Shown here piece after piece: positions 50,397 to 59,757 of a stretch of DNA of 64,000 bases. Every line of letters begins with the position of its first letter. The first letter of the stretch is position 1. The stretch is from Pueribacillus sp041725775 (GTDB lineage: Bacteria > Bacillota > Bacilli > Bacillales > UBA6769), in contig NZ_JBEUEL010000014.1 of the NCBI RefSeq assembly GCF_041725775.1, forward strand, positions 1 to 64,000, written 5' to 3'. The translations under genes were made by a program, and so were the position numbers. The notes beneath the pieces were generated by a model. The model saw only the letters and a program-made list of their open reading frames with translations, did no database searches and was not told the DNA's origin.

Positions 50397-51386
50397 ATGG
50401 AGACTACACAAATGCAAACATCGAATTGGGATCAATTTGCCCGCAAAGCTTTAAAAAATGAAAGGATAACGAAAGAAGAAGGTTTACAAATTTTAAATGC
50501 AAGAAACGAAGAAATTTTATCGCTTATGCAATCCGCTTATAAAGTTCGATATCATTATTTCGGTAATAAAGTAAAGCTTAATATGATCATCAACGCTAAA
50601 AGTGGATTGTGCCCCGAAGATTGTGGATATTGTTCTCAATCGATTACAGCAAACACACGAATAGAAAAATATACGTTACTTGAAAAAGATGTTCTTCTAA
50701 AAGGTGCAGAAGAAGCAATGAAAAGACAAGCGAGTACATATTGTATCGTTATGAGTGGACGTGGGGCAACGAATCGCGAAATCGATCAAATTGTTGATGC
50801 GGTAAAAGAAATTAAAAACGAAATGCCTTTAAAGATTTGTGCATGTCTTGGTATTCTTTCTCAAGAAAAAGTTGACCGATTAAAAGATGCTGGCGTTGAC
50901 CGCTATAATCATAATATTAATACGAGTAAAACGCATCATGACCAGATTACGACAACTCATACATACGATGACCGCGTTAACACGGTTGAAAATGTAAAAA
51001 TAGCGGGTATATCACCATGTTCTGGCGTTATCGTAGGTATGGGTGAAACAGACAGCGAAGTTTATGAAATGGCAAAAGAGCTACGCCAGTTAAGCGTTGA
51101 TTCGATTCCAGTTAATTTTTTGCATTCGATTCCGGGTACAAAATTGGAAAACATGGATGAACTTACACCACTATATTGTTTAAAAGTATTAGCTTTATTC
51201 CGATTTATGAATCCTGACAAAGAAATTCGAATCTCAGGGGGAAGAGAAATGAATTTACGTTCGTTACAAGGGATGGGGTTGTACGCAGCCAATTCAATTT
51301 TTGTCGGAGATTATCTAACGACCGAAGGGCAGGAATTTTCTTCTGATTATCAAATGATCGAAGATCTTGGCTTTGAAATTGAGTAA
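50397..51386 (+). CDS. bioB: Biotin synthase
   Basis: Radical-SAM enzyme of 329 residues that inserts sulfur into dethiobiotin. The cluster motif is GLCPEDCGYCSQS; YNHNINTSKTHHDQI and RISGGREMNLR are also family hallmarks. AGGAGG precedes the ATG. No other biotin gene lies nearby, but the product serves AccB at 28719-29222. Control by BirA is indicated by the operator directly upstream. Confidence 0.96.
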   Translation: METTQMQTSNWDQFARKALKNERITKEEGLQILNARNEEILSLMQSAYKVRYHYFGNKVKLNMIINAKSGLCPEDCGYCSQSITANTRIEKYTLLEKDVLLKGAEEAMKRQASTYCIVMSGRGATNREIDQIVDAVKEIKNEMPLKICACLGILSQEKVDRLKDAGVDRYNHNINTSKTHHDQITTTHTYDDRVNTVENVKIAGISPCSGVIVGMGETDSEVYEMAKELRQLSVDSIPVNFLHSIPGTKLENMDELTPLYCLKVLALFRFMNPDKEIRISGGREMNLRSLQGMGLYAANSIFVGDYLTTEGQEFSSDYQMIEDLGFEIE

Positions 51387-51458
51387 GCCCTTTAAGTTGA
51401 ATTCAAACCATTTCCATTGATAAAATATAGTCAATTATAAAGGAAAGGATTGAGTAGT

Positions 51459-51881
51459 TTGAGCTTTAATTTGTTTATGCAAGATATTGTAGATCAAGCA
51501 CGTAAAGAAATGCGTGATTCAGGTTATAAGGAATTAAAAACACCTGAAGAAGTAGATGATGCATTGAAACAGAAAGGAACGACACTTGTCATGGTTAATT
51601 CAACGTGCGGATGTGCTGGTGGCGTGGCTCGCCCTGCAGCATACTACTCATTACAAAATGACAAAAAACCTGACCATCTCGTAACTGTATTTGCTGGTCA
51701 AGATCGAGAAGCAACAGAGCAAGCACGTTCGTATTTTACTGGTTATCCTCCATCATCTCCTTCATTTGCATTAATGAAAGATGGACAAATTGTTGATATG
51801 GTTGAACGAGCCGATATCGAATCTTCCGATACTCAAGAAGTTGCACAAAAATTGCAAGAACTCTTTAATCAACATTGTTAA
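51459..51881 (+). CDS. brxB: Bacilliredoxin BrxB (YqiW)
   Basis: A 140-residue thioredoxin-like protein of the YphP/YqiW family that removes bacillithiol from oxidised proteins. Active site NSTCGCAGGVARPA with the C-G-C motif. AAAGGAAAGG is well placed for the TTG at 51459 (MSFNLFMQDIVDQ), rather than the TTG at 51450. Followed by a strong terminator. Confidence 0.93.
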   Translation: MSFNLFMQDIVDQARKEMRDSGYKELKTPEEVDDALKQKGTTLVMVNSTCGCAGGVARPAAYYSLQNDKKPDHLVTVFAGQDREATEQARSYFTGYPPSSPSFALMKDGQIVDMVERADIESSDTQEVAQKLQELFNQHC

Positions 51882-51898
51882 GAAGCGCCATGTTAAAC

Positions 51899-51936
51899 AA
51901 AAGCTCAAGCTGTTTATGAATAGCTTGAGCTTTTTG
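51899..51936 (+). terminator. Terminator after brxB
   Basis: AAAAGCTCAAGCT (51899-51911) pairs perfectly with AGCTTGAGCTTTT (51922-51934), with a 10-base loop; the 3' arm ends in T5. Confidence 0.88.
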
Positions 51937-51993
51937 TTTCTATTTTTTGATTAAAAGCGGGCACGATAAAAGTAATAACGGAGGTGTAATAAG

Positions 51994-52506
51994 ATGAAAA
52001 CCATTGTTATGACATTCGTTTCTTTTTTTATTATAGCGTCACCTTTTTGGCCGCTTCAACCAAATCCAATCAAAGGGGATCCTTTTATTATTGTTAACAA
52101 AAAAACGAATAAACTCGCTTTAATAGACGAAGGGAGCATTCAATATGTAAAACGTGTAGCAACTGGTAAGCATCCATCGTTAACGCCCGAAGGAATGTTT
52201 ACTGTAACCGTCAAAGCTAAAAACCCGTATTATCGCAAATTAAATATTCCTGGTGAATCACCAAACAATCCGCTTGGGACTCGTTGGATCGGATTTGATG
52301 CCATGGAAACAGACGGAAGAACGTATGGGATCCATGGTACGAACAACCCAACATCGATCGGAACATATATAAGCAAAGGCTGTATACGTATGTTCAACAA
52401 AGATGTAGAACAATTATATGAACAAGTTCCGATCGGAACAAAAATTTTAATTACATCAAGCGATGAAAGTTTTCAACAAATAGCAAGTCGACTTCGTGTA
52501 ATTTAA
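51994..52506 (+). CDS. YkuD-family L,D-transpeptidase, secreted
   Basis: A 170-residue exported enzyme with an N-terminal signal (TIVMTFVSFFIIASPFWP) and a YkuD catalytic domain: HGTNNPTSIG and SKGCIRM with the catalytic Cys. It would make 3-3 peptidoglycan cross-links or act in spore cortex or coat. No LysM domain is attached. AACGGAGGTG precedes the ATG. The gene ends directly against the convergent Prli42 gene. Confidence 0.9.
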   Translation: MKTIVMTFVSFFIIASPFWPLQPNPIKGDPFIIVNKKTNKLALIDEGSIQYVKRVATGKHPSLTPEGMFTVTVKAKNPYYRKLNIPGESPNNPLGTRWIGFDAMETDGRTYGIHGTNNPTSIGTYISKGCIRMFNKDVEQLYEQVPIGTKILITSSDESFQQIASRLRVI

Positions 52507-52596
52507 TTAAAAAAAGGAAACTCCGGCGATCAATGACGATAAAAGTAATGCAGCAATCATGATGTAAACAACTGTTTTAATAAATTTCCGAGACAT
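52507..52596 (-). CDS. prli42: Stressosome-associated protein Prli42
   Basis: A 29-residue single-span membrane miniprotein, MSRKFIKTVVYIMIAALLLS and so on to AGVSFF. It matches Prli42, which in Listeria anchors the stressosome to the membrane by contacting RsbR and is conserved in Bacillus. GGGGAGGGT lies upstream of the ATG. Its stop abuts the stop of the L,D-transpeptidase gene (tail to tail). No stressosome genes are in the window. Confidence 0.88.
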   Translation of the reverse strand: MSRKFIKTVVYIMIAALLLSSLIAGVSFF

Positions 52597-52945
52597 ACTA
52601 TACCCTCCCCATTAATCATACCGATATTGTACTAAATAAGTTGATTGAGTGGCAACACTTTACAACATCTTGTTATGTAGCTTTTGCTAATTTATCGCTA
52701 GTCATTTAAAATTAATATACATATTTTACTAAGGTACGTGTTCAAAAGAAAAATAATGTGAGGCTAGATTATTTTTTATATTTATCCAATGGAAGGGAAA
52801 ACCATTATTCGACTTAAATGTGAATGAACGAGACCCATCAGGAATATGGCTTCCTAATATTACGTAAAGTGGATCTGTTATTCGTAACTTACAAATAAGC
52901 TACGAGCCTCTATTTTGAACAAAACTTTCTAAAGGGGGAGAAAAG
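52597..52945. other. Gene-poor gap with a possible coding remnant
   Basis: A 349-base gap before mceE. A start-less open stretch at 52757-52867 (+) reads protein-like, QWKGKPLFDLNVNERDPSGI followed by WLPNIT and a stop, but it is preceded by a stop at 52754-52756 and has no start codon or ribosome site. It may be the C-terminal relic of a lost gene or chance. Nothing else is seen apart from the mceE ribosome site AAAGGGGGAG. Confidence 0.3.
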
Positions 52946-53371
52946 ATGGGCAATGAAAGAGCACCGCATAAAATCGAGCATATCGGAATTGCAGTTAAAT
53001 CATTAGAAAATGTGTTGCCTTTTTATGTAGAACAGTTACATCTGCATCTTGAAGGAATTGAAGAAGTGAATTCTGAACAAGTAAAAGTAGCATTTTTGCG
53101 CATTGGAGAAACGCGTATTGAATTGCTAGAACCGACATCAAAACATAGCCCGATTTATAAATTTATAGAAAAACGTGGAGAAGGTATCCACCACATTGCT
53201 CTCGGCGTTAACGATATTCAAGATCGCCTAAAAGAATTAAAAGCGAGCGGAATTCAACTTATAAATAAAACACCAAAATTAGGTGCGGGAAATACAAAAA
53301 TCGCTTTTATACATCCAAAATCAGCTTCAGGAGTATTATATGAGTTATGCGAGAAACGGGAGGGGAATTAA
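52946..53371 (+). CDS. mceE: Methylmalonyl-CoA epimerase
   Basis: VOC-fold metal enzyme of 141 residues that interconverts the epimers of methylmalonyl-CoA. The typical start HKIEHIGIAVKSLENVLPFY, IELLEPTS and EGIHHIALGV supply the metal His/Glu ligands. It is directly followed by the carboxyltransferase, the two acting together in propionyl-CoA metabolism (yqjC-yqjD in B. subtilis). No methylmalonyl-CoA mutase is in the window. Confidence 0.93.
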   Translation: MGNERAPHKIEHIGIAVKSLENVLPFYVEQLHLHLEGIEEVNSEQVKVAFLRIGETRIELLEPTSKHSPIYKFIEKRGEGIHHIALGVNDIQDRLKELKASGIQLINKTPKLGAGNTKIAFIHPKSASGVLYELCEKREGN

Positions 53372-54919
53372 ATGGATATGTACGAAAGAATCTACGAGCT
53401 ATACGATAAAAAACGTGAGATTGAACGAGGTGGCGGAGATGAACGAATTGAAAAACAACATGAAAGAGGGAAATTAACCGCACGAGAAAGGATCGATCTT
53501 TTATTAGATAAAGGTACATTTGTTGAATTGAACCCATTTATTGAACATCGTTGTCAAGATTTTGGCATGAATGAAATGGACGCACCAGGTGAAGGGGTCG
53601 TAACTGGATACGGAAAAATTGACGGTCGCCCTGTATATGTGTTTGCACAAGACTTTACTGTTTTCGGTGGAGCACTTGGTGAAATGCATGCTAGAAAAAT
53701 TGCAAATGTGATGGATCTTGCTGCTCAAAATGGCGCACCTTTTATCGGGTTAAATGACTCAGGTGGCGCTCGAATCCAAGAAGGTGTCGTATCACTAGAT
53801 GGATATGGGCATATTTTTTACAGAAATGCAATTTATTCTGGTGTCATCCCGCAAATTTCTGTCATTATGGGACCGTGTGCTGGCGGTGCGGTATATTCCC
53901 CAGCGATTACTGATTTTGTTTTTATGGTTGAAGAAACGAGCCAAATGTTCATTACGGGTCCAAAAGTGATCGAAACAGTAACAGGAGAAAAAATAACATC
54001 TGAAGATTTAGGTGGCGCACACGTACATAGTTCAAAAAGTGGAAACGCCCATTTTACTTCAAAATCTGAAGAAGAAGCGTTAGCGGCTGTCCGTAAGTTA
54101 CTTACATATTTACCACAAAATAATAAGGAAAAGCCAGCAATACTCGATGTAAAAGCAGAAGATCACTATCGCCCTGATTTAGCTGATGTCGTCCCATACG
54201 ATTCAACACGACCTTATGATGTGCGCACTGTTATCGACCAAGTCGTTGATGAACATTCATTTTTTGAAGTGCATAAAAACTTCGCGAAAAACATCGTCGT
54301 CGGTTTTGCAAGAATCAACGGCAAATCAGTCGGACTCGTTTGTAATCAACCAAAAGTAATGGCAGGTGGTTTAGACATTGACTCGTCAGATAAAGCATCT
54401 CGATTTATTCGTTTTTGCGATTCTTTTCAAATTCCAATCATTACATTTGAAGATGTTACTGGCTTTTTCCCAGGAATAAAACAAGAACACGGTGGAATTA
54501 TTCGTCACGGGGCAAAAATTTTATACGCGTATTCTGAAGCGACTGTGCCTAAAATTACAGTTATATTAAGAAAAGCATATGGTGGTGCTTACGTTGCATT
54601 AAACAGTAAAGCCATCGGTGCTGATCTTGTCTTTGCTTGGCCAAACGCTGAAATTGCAGTTATGGGTCCCGAAGGTGCAGCAAATATTATTTTCGCAAGA
54701 GAAATTAAAAATAGTAAAAATCCTGAAGAAACGAGACTAAATAAAATTGCAGAATACCGTGAGAAATTTGCTAATCCGTATGTCGCTGCATCAAGAGGAA
54801 TGGTTGATGATGTTATCGATCCACGCGAAACGAGAATTAAGCTCGTCCAAGCTCTTGACATGTTAAACAATAAAGAAGAAACACGACCAAATAAAAAACA
54901 CGGAAACATTCCATTGTAA
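53372..54919 (+). CDS. Acyl-CoA (propionyl/methylmalonyl-CoA) carboxyltransferase subunit
   Basis: A 515-residue carboxyltransferase of the biotin-dependent carboxylase or decarboxylase family, with two crotonase-like halves. Conserved oxyanion-hole segments are GLNDSGGARIQEGV, MGPCAGGAVYSP, DVTGFFPGIKQEHGGI and KAYGGAYVAL. YqjD-type proteins act on propionyl-CoA, but the partner biotin subunit is not adjacent; whether it uses AccBC is unknown. The ATG follows the mceE stop directly, with GGGAGGGGAA inside the end of mceE. Confidence 0.9.
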   Translation: MDMYERIYELYDKKREIERGGGDERIEKQHERGKLTARERIDLLLDKGTFVELNPFIEHRCQDFGMNEMDAPGEGVVTGYGKIDGRPVYVFAQDFTVFGGALGEMHARKIANVMDLAAQNGAPFIGLNDSGGARIQEGVVSLDGYGHIFYRNAIYSGVIPQISVIMGPCAGGAVYSPAITDFVFMVEETSQMFITGPKVIETVTGEKITSEDLGGAHVHSSKSGNAHFTSKSEEEALAAVRKLLTYLPQNNKEKPAILDVKAEDHYRPDLADVVPYDSTRPYDVRTVIDQVVDEHSFFEVHKNFAKNIVVGFARINGKSVGLVCNQPKVMAGGLDIDSSDKASRFIRFCDSFQIPIITFEDVTGFFPGIKQEHGGIIRHGAKILYAYSEATVPKITVILRKAYGGAYVALNSKAIGADLVFAWPNAEIAVMGPEGAANIIFAREIKNSKNPEETRLNKIAEYREKFANPYVAASRGMVDDVIDPRETRIKLVQALDMLNNKEETRPNKKHGNIPL

Positions 54920-54934
54920 AAGAGGTGAGATTAA

Positions 54935-56056
54935 ATGATTCACGAGGACAGATTAGTTAGCGAGTTTATTGAACTCGTACAAATTGATTCTGAAACGAAA
55001 AATGAAGCACAAATTGCACGCGTTTTAAAAGAAAAGTTTACCTCACTCGGTTTAGATGTAATCGAAGATGATAGTTCGAAAAAAACGGGACACGGTGCAG
55101 GCAATCTTATTTGTACATTGAAAAGCTCAAAACGAGAAATTGATCCGATCTATTTCACTTCACATATGGATACAGTCGTGCCAGGTAACGGAATTAAACC
55201 AATAATTGACAATGGCTATATCAAATCAGATGGAACAACAATACTTGGAGCTGACGACAAAGCTGGTTTAGCTGCAATGCTCGAAGCGATTAAAGTGATA
55301 AACGAACAAAACATTCCGCACGGTCATATTCAATTCATTGTCACAGTTGGAGAAGAAGCTGGTTTAGTCGGGGCAAAAGAACTTGATCGCTCATTAATAA
55401 ATGCTAAATACGGGTATGCATTAGATAGCGATGGTTTAGTTGGTGATATCATTACTGCTGCACCAACACAAGCAAAAATCAATGTGACAGTTCATGGAAA
55501 AACGGCCCATGCTGGTGTTGCACCTGAAAAAGGAATATCAGCGATTACGATTGCCGCTAAAGCAATTGCGAAGATGCCACTCGGAAGAATTGATGAAGAA
55601 ACAACTGCTAATATTGGGAAATTCGAAGGGGGTACACAAACAAACATTGTTTCTGATTTAGTTAAGATTGAAGCGGAAGCTCGTTCACTCGTTCCAAATA
55701 AAATGGAAGCCCAAGTTGAGAAAATGAAAACAGCTTTTGAAGAGAGCGCTCAATTGATGGGAGGGTCAGTTAATTTTGAATCAGAAGTGATGTACCCTGG
55801 TTTTAAATTCGATGAACACGATCGCGTTGTACAAATAGCGAAACAAGCGGTTACAGAAATCGGGCGCTCACCGAGGCTACTAAAAAGTGGCGGTGGTAGT
55901 GATGCAAATATCATTGCAGGGCTCGGAATTCCAACAGTGAATTTAGCTATAGGGTACGAAGAAATTCATACGATTAATGAAAAGATGCCGATTAAAGAAC
56001 TTGTAAAAACTGCTGAATTAGTCGTTGCGATTATTCAGACTGTAGCAAATCAATAG
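54935..56056 (+). CDS. M20-family peptidase (peptidase T-like, YqjE)
   Basis: Zinc exopeptidase of 373 residues. Metal-binding motifs: TSHMDTVVPG (His, Asp), LGADDKAGLAAML (Asp), VGEEAGLVGA (Glu) and ALDSDGLVGD. It matches the YqjE/tripeptidase-like group by size and by position after the carboxyltransferase and before rnz. AGAGGTGAG precedes the ATG. The natural peptide substrate is not known. Confidence 0.9.
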   Translation: MIHEDRLVSEFIELVQIDSETKNEAQIARVLKEKFTSLGLDVIEDDSSKKTGHGAGNLICTLKSSKREIDPIYFTSHMDTVVPGNGIKPIIDNGYIKSDGTTILGADDKAGLAAMLEAIKVINEQNIPHGHIQFIVTVGEEAGLVGAKELDRSLINAKYGYALDSDGLVGDIITAAPTQAKINVTVHGKTAHAGVAPEKGISAITIAAKAIAKMPLGRIDEETTANIGKFEGGTQTNIVSDLVKIEAEARSLVPNKMEAQVEKMKTAFEESAQLMGGSVNFESEVMYPGFKFDEHDRVVQIAKQAVTEIGRSPRLLKSGGGSDANIIAGLGIPTVNLAIGYEEIHTINEKMPIKELVKTAELVVAIIQTVANQ

Positions 56057-56085
56057 AAGGTTAACGCTGTAAAGGAGAAGTTAAA

Positions 56086-57003
56086 GTGGAACTCCATTTT
56101 TTAGGCACTGGTGCAGGCGTTCCATCAAAACAGAGAAATACGAGTGCGATCGCGTTAAAATTTTTAAATCATTACAAAGGCTCACTCTGGTTATTTGATT
56201 GTGGTGAAGCGACGCAGCACCAAATATTACATACTACATTAAAATTATCTAAACTGGATCATATCTTTATTACTCATTTACACGGTGATCATTTGTTTGG
56301 ACTGCCTGGTATACTAGGCAGTCGTTCCTTTCAGGGAGGAACATCACCGTTAACCATTTACGGTCCAGTTGGAATTAAACATTTTGTAAAAACTGTATTA
56401 TCTACGAGTAAAACCGTCCTTCGTTACCCATTATCGATCATTGAAATTCATGACGACATGTCTCTCGATCTCGGTGAACATCACGTTTATATTAAAAAGC
56501 TAGATCACGCAATAGAATCATTCGGATTTCGAATCGAAGAAAAGTCTAAACACGGAACATTATTAGTTGAGCAACTAAAAAAACTTGGGATTCAGCCTGG
56601 CCCTATTTACAAAGCAATTAAAAATGGAGAGCAAGTCAAGCTTGATGACGGTCGAATTATTAGCGGTAAAGACTTTTTAGGACCAGAAAAAAAAGGAAAA
56701 GTGATTACTGTTCTAGGGGATACGAGACGTTGTGATACAGCTATTTCACTCGCTAAAAAAGCAAATGTTTTAATTCATGAGGCGACATTTATGAAAAAAG
56801 ATAGCCACTTGGCATTCGATTATTTTCATTCGACGAGTGAAGATGCTGCATACATCGCTAAACGAGCAAAAGTGTCAAAACTAATATTGACACACATTAG
56901 TTCTAGATATCAAAAAGACAACATTAACATGTTAGTGAGAGAAGCAAGAAAAATCTTTCCGAAAACATACATTGCTGAAGATTTGCGTATGTTTACGATT
57001 TAA
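56086..57003 (+). CDS. rnz: Ribonuclease Z
   Basis: Beta-lactamase-fold tRNA 3' endonuclease of 305 residues that trims tRNA precursors lacking encoded CCA. Metal motif FITHLHGDHLFGLPG and TGAGVPSKQRNTS at the N-terminus are characteristic. GTG start preceded by AAAGGAGAAG. The tRNA-Val in this window has no encoded CCA, so it is the kind of substrate this enzyme needs. Its end overlaps the convergent phosphodiesterase by 11 bases. Confidence 0.96.
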   Translation: MELHFLGTGAGVPSKQRNTSAIALKFLNHYKGSLWLFDCGEATQHQILHTTLKLSKLDHIFITHLHGDHLFGLPGILGSRSFQGGTSPLTIYGPVGIKHFVKTVLSTSKTVLRYPLSIIEIHDDMSLDLGEHHVYIKKLDHAIESFGFRIEEKSKHGTLLVEQLKKLGIQPGPIYKAIKNGEQVKLDDGRIISGKDFLGPEKKGKVITVLGDTRRCDTAISLAKKANVLIHEATFMKKDSHLAFDYFHSTSEDAAYIAKRAKVSKLILTHISSRYQKDNINMLVREARKIFPKTYIAEDLRMFTI

Positions 57004-57721
57004 GATTATTGCGTAACCAAATGGCGATGTCAGGTCGATCCGTAATGATAGCATCAACGTTCCATTGAAATAGCTTTACTATTTTTTTCTTGTCATTCAC
57101 TGTATAAGGACGGATTCGTAATTGTTGACAGTGCGCAGTATCAATATAATTTTTTGTAACATTTTTGTAGTTTGGATGGATAGCTTCAACGTGTAAACTT
57201 TTTGCAAATGAAATCGAGTCTTTCAATGGTTTTTCAATAAGAAGTGCAGTTTGTAAGTTTGTATTATACTCTTTAATTTTTTCCAATGAAGATTTCCAAA
57301 ACGACGAGATAATCACTCGATCTTGAAATTGGTGCTTTTCGATAAGTTCACACACTTTTTTTTCTAACACCGTTTCAAGACCGCGTGATTTTAATTCAAT
57401 ATTTACTAGTAACTTCGTGTTTTTGGCCCACCTTAAAACTTCGTTTAGTGTCGGGATCGTTTCATTTTGATACGTTGGTGAAAACCACCCTCCTGCATCT
57501 AACGTTTTAAGTTCAACAACCGTCTTTTTGTTGACATTTCCATAACCACTCGTCGTTCGATGTAAAGTAAAATCATGAATAACGACTGGAATGTGATCGG
57601 ATGAAAGTTGAACGTCAAGCTCAATCCCATCAGCATTAAGCTGTGCTGCCTTCATAAATGAAGCCATCGTATTTTCAGGACAATGATAACTCGCACCACG
57701 ATGTGCAAATATTAATGTCAT
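56993..57721 (-). CDS. Glycerophosphodiester phosphodiesterase (YqiK-like)
   Basis: A 242-residue GDPD-family TIM-barrel enzyme without a signal peptide, so cytosolic. Motifs AHRGASYHCPENTMASF and GIELDVQLSSDHIPVVIHD carry the catalytic His and metal ligands. Hydrolyses glycerophosphodiesters to glycerol 3-phosphate. GAAAGG precedes the ATG at 57721; a GTG at 57733 lies in the site. It is convergent with rnz and downstream of proI. Confidence 0.92.
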   Translation of the reverse strand: MTLIFAHRGASYHCPENTMASFMKAAQLNADGIELDVQLSSDHIPVVIHDFTLHRTTSGYGNVNKKTVVELKTLDAGGWFSPTYQNETIPTLNEVLRWAKNTKLLVNIELKSRGLETVLEKKVCELIEKHQFQDRVIISSFWKSSLEKIKEYNTNLQTALLIEKPLKDSISFAKSLHVEAIHPNYKNVTKNYIDTAHCQQLRIRPYTVNDKKKIVKLFQWNVDAIITDRPDIAIWLRNNLKS

Positions 57722-57746
57722 CTTTGTGCACACCTTTCATTTACGG

Positions 57747-58577
57747 TCACTTTTGTTTATATAACGCTTCAAGATCGTGAGACCTTTTAACAGCGGCTTT
57801 TACACACGCCTGCATTGCTTTTTTAAAACCATATTTTTCTAAAGCGTTAATTCCCGCCTCGGTAGTACCACCCGGGCTCATGACGTTCTTTCTAAGTTCT
57901 TCTGGCGTTGCATCGTGATGTTGTAACATGTTGGCAGTACCAGCAAAAGTTTGTGCAATGAGCTGTCTCGCTACATCTTCTGATAACCCGTGTTCAATCG
58001 CACTTTCTTCAAGCGCTTCTGCTAAATAATATAAATACGCTGGTCCACTTCCTGATATTCCTGTTACAGCATGCATTTCACTTTCATGAACAACGATAAC
58101 TAGACCTATACTTGAAAAGAAAGTTTTCGCTTTATGCATATGCTCATTATGACTATATGTTCCTAAAGCGATACCTGTTGCCGATTTTCCAACTGTAGCA
58201 GATGTGTTTGGCATCGCACGAATGACAGGAATTTTTCCATTTAAATTTCGCTCGATAAAATGAAGTGAAACACCAGCAATAACTGATAATATCAATTGTT
58301 TATTTGTTACATAGGTTTGAATCTTAGCGAGACTATTTTCGACATCTTTCGGTTTCATCGCTAAAATAACAATCGTACTACTTGTAAAAAGTTTTTCATA
58401 ATCACGCGTTGTGTTTATCCCATAATTTTTCTCTAATTTACGTAATCGTTCATCATTAGAATGATTCGTTGTCCAAATTTGCTTAGGTTGGACAAGTTTT
58501 TTCGTTAATAAACCAGAAATGATTGCTTCAGTCATTGAACCAGCACCGATAAAAACAATTTTTTCTTTGCTAAACAT
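57747..58577 (-). CDS. proI: Pyrroline-5-carboxylate reductase
   Basis: Last enzyme of proline synthesis, 276 residues. NADPH motif IVFIGAGSMTEAIISGLL, then ISGSGPAYLYYLAEAL and the C-terminal MSPGGTTEAG signature. AGGTGAGGAG precedes the ATG. In B. subtilis proI (yqjO) also lies beside yqjP, the divergent hydrolase here. Proline is also an osmolyte, relevant if the host is halophilic (inference). Confidence 0.95.
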   Translation of the reverse strand: MFSKEKIVFIGAGSMTEAIISGLLTKKLVQPKQIWTTNHSNDERLRKLEKNYGINTTRDYEKLFTSSTIVILAMKPKDVENSLAKIQTYVTNKQLILSVIAGVSLHFIERNLNGKIPVIRAMPNTSATVGKSATGIALGTYSHNEHMHKAKTFFSSIGLVIVVHESEMHAVTGISGSGPAYLYYLAEALEESAIEHGLSEDVARQLIAQTFAGTANMLQHHDATPEELRKNVMSPGGTTEAGINALEKYGFKKAMQACVKAAVKRSHDLEALYKQK

Positions 58578-58727
58578 GTTTTTCTCTCCTCACCTTTAAT
58601 GATACACGTTGTAAAAAGTATATCGAAATTAAAGAAAACAAACAATCGAATGAATTTCATATTTGTCTGTTTTGTGACAAACGATTACAATAACAACATG
58701 AGCATCAAGTGGAGGGAGACAGAAAAA

Positions 58728-59693
58728 GTGTTATCTAAAACAAAAAACTTAGTTAAAATAAGTATTCCAACACCATTTCCTGTAGGACCCGTTAATGTTT
58801 TTTTATTAATTGGAGATCACCTCGTACTCATTGACACTGGGCCGAAAACAAAAGAGGCATTAAAAGCTTTAAAAAGAGGTCTACAACAGTTTGGCTACAC
58901 GTTGCAAGATATTGAGATCGTCGTGCTTACGCATCATCATTCTGATCATGCAGGTTTGCTTGAACAGTTTCAGCATGCAAAAATCTACGGACATTGGCGA
59001 AATGAGCCGTGGATCACATTTAATAAAAATTTTTATAATGCTCAAACTGAATTTGTTGAACGTTTTTTTCATCAGGAGGGCATGAACTCCGATCTTTTAA
59101 AAGAAGTCATAAATGAAACAGGTCCGGATCAATACTTATCAAAGGCTAAATTAGATGGAATTCTAAAAGAAGGAGATTCAATTCCCGGTTTTCCTGATTG
59201 GACCGTCATTGAAACACCGGGTCATGCACAGAGTCACCTTTCATTTTTAAATGAAACGGACGGTACTTTTATTGCTGGTGATACAATCATTTCTCATCTT
59301 TTTCCGACCCCATTATTGGAACCTCCATATAATGAGGAGGAAGAAAGGCCAAAAACATTGCTGCAACTGCGAGAAACATTAAACATGTATTTAAACTTTA
59401 ACGTTAACGTCGTGCATTCTGGTCATGGAGAAGACATATTTGATATGAAAGCAATCGTTATGAAGCAATTTAACAAGCATGAGGAACGGGCACAAAAAGT
59501 CCGACATTACTTACAAACGGAAGGGAATTTGACAAGCTTTGAAATAAGCAAAAATTTGTTTCCGAACGCATATCATCGCTCAACTTATTTAACTATGTCC
59601 GAAACGATCGGTATTTTAGATTTGATGGCTTCACGTGATGAAGTTGTAGCTGTAAAAAGAAATGAATTCCAATTTGAATACCATTTAATATGA
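58728..59693 (+). CDS. Metallo-beta-lactamase-fold hydrolase (YqjP-like)
   Basis: A 321-residue MBL-fold hydrolase with VVLTHHHSDHAGLL (H-x-H-x-D-H) and later His/Asp ligands in ETPGHAQSHLSF and IAGDTII; a C-terminal winged-helix-like region follows, as in the glyoxalase II/LACTB2-type group. Start chosen as GTG 58728 because GGAGGGAG lies 9 bases upstream; the ATG at 58698 has no site. Substrate unknown. Divergent from proI. Confidence 0.88.
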   Translation: MLSKTKNLVKISIPTPFPVGPVNVFLLIGDHLVLIDTGPKTKEALKALKRGLQQFGYTLQDIEIVVLTHHHSDHAGLLEQFQHAKIYGHWRNEPWITFNKNFYNAQTEFVERFFHQEGMNSDLLKEVINETGPDQYLSKAKLDGILKEGDSIPGFPDWTVIETPGHAQSHLSFLNETDGTFIAGDTIISHLFPTPLLEPPYNEEEERPKTLLQLRETLNMYLNFNVNVVHSGHGEDIFDMKAIVMKQFNKHEERAQKVRHYLQTEGNLTSFEISKNLFPNAYHRSTYLTMSETIGILDLMASRDEVVAVKRNEFQFEYHLI

Positions 59694-59705
59694 GATTTAT
59701 AAATT

Positions 59706-59753
59706 AAGCGAAGCTCATCGTTTTTGCAAAAACGGAATGAGCTTCGCTTTTAC
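59706..59753. terminator. Bidirectional terminator after the MBL hydrolase
   Basis: AAGCGAAGCTCAT (59706-59718) pairs with ATGAGCTTCGCTT (59737-59749), enclosing a second stem CGTTTTT/AAAAACG around GC. T-rich on both sides. Confidence 0.88.
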
Positions 59754-59757
59754 TCAT

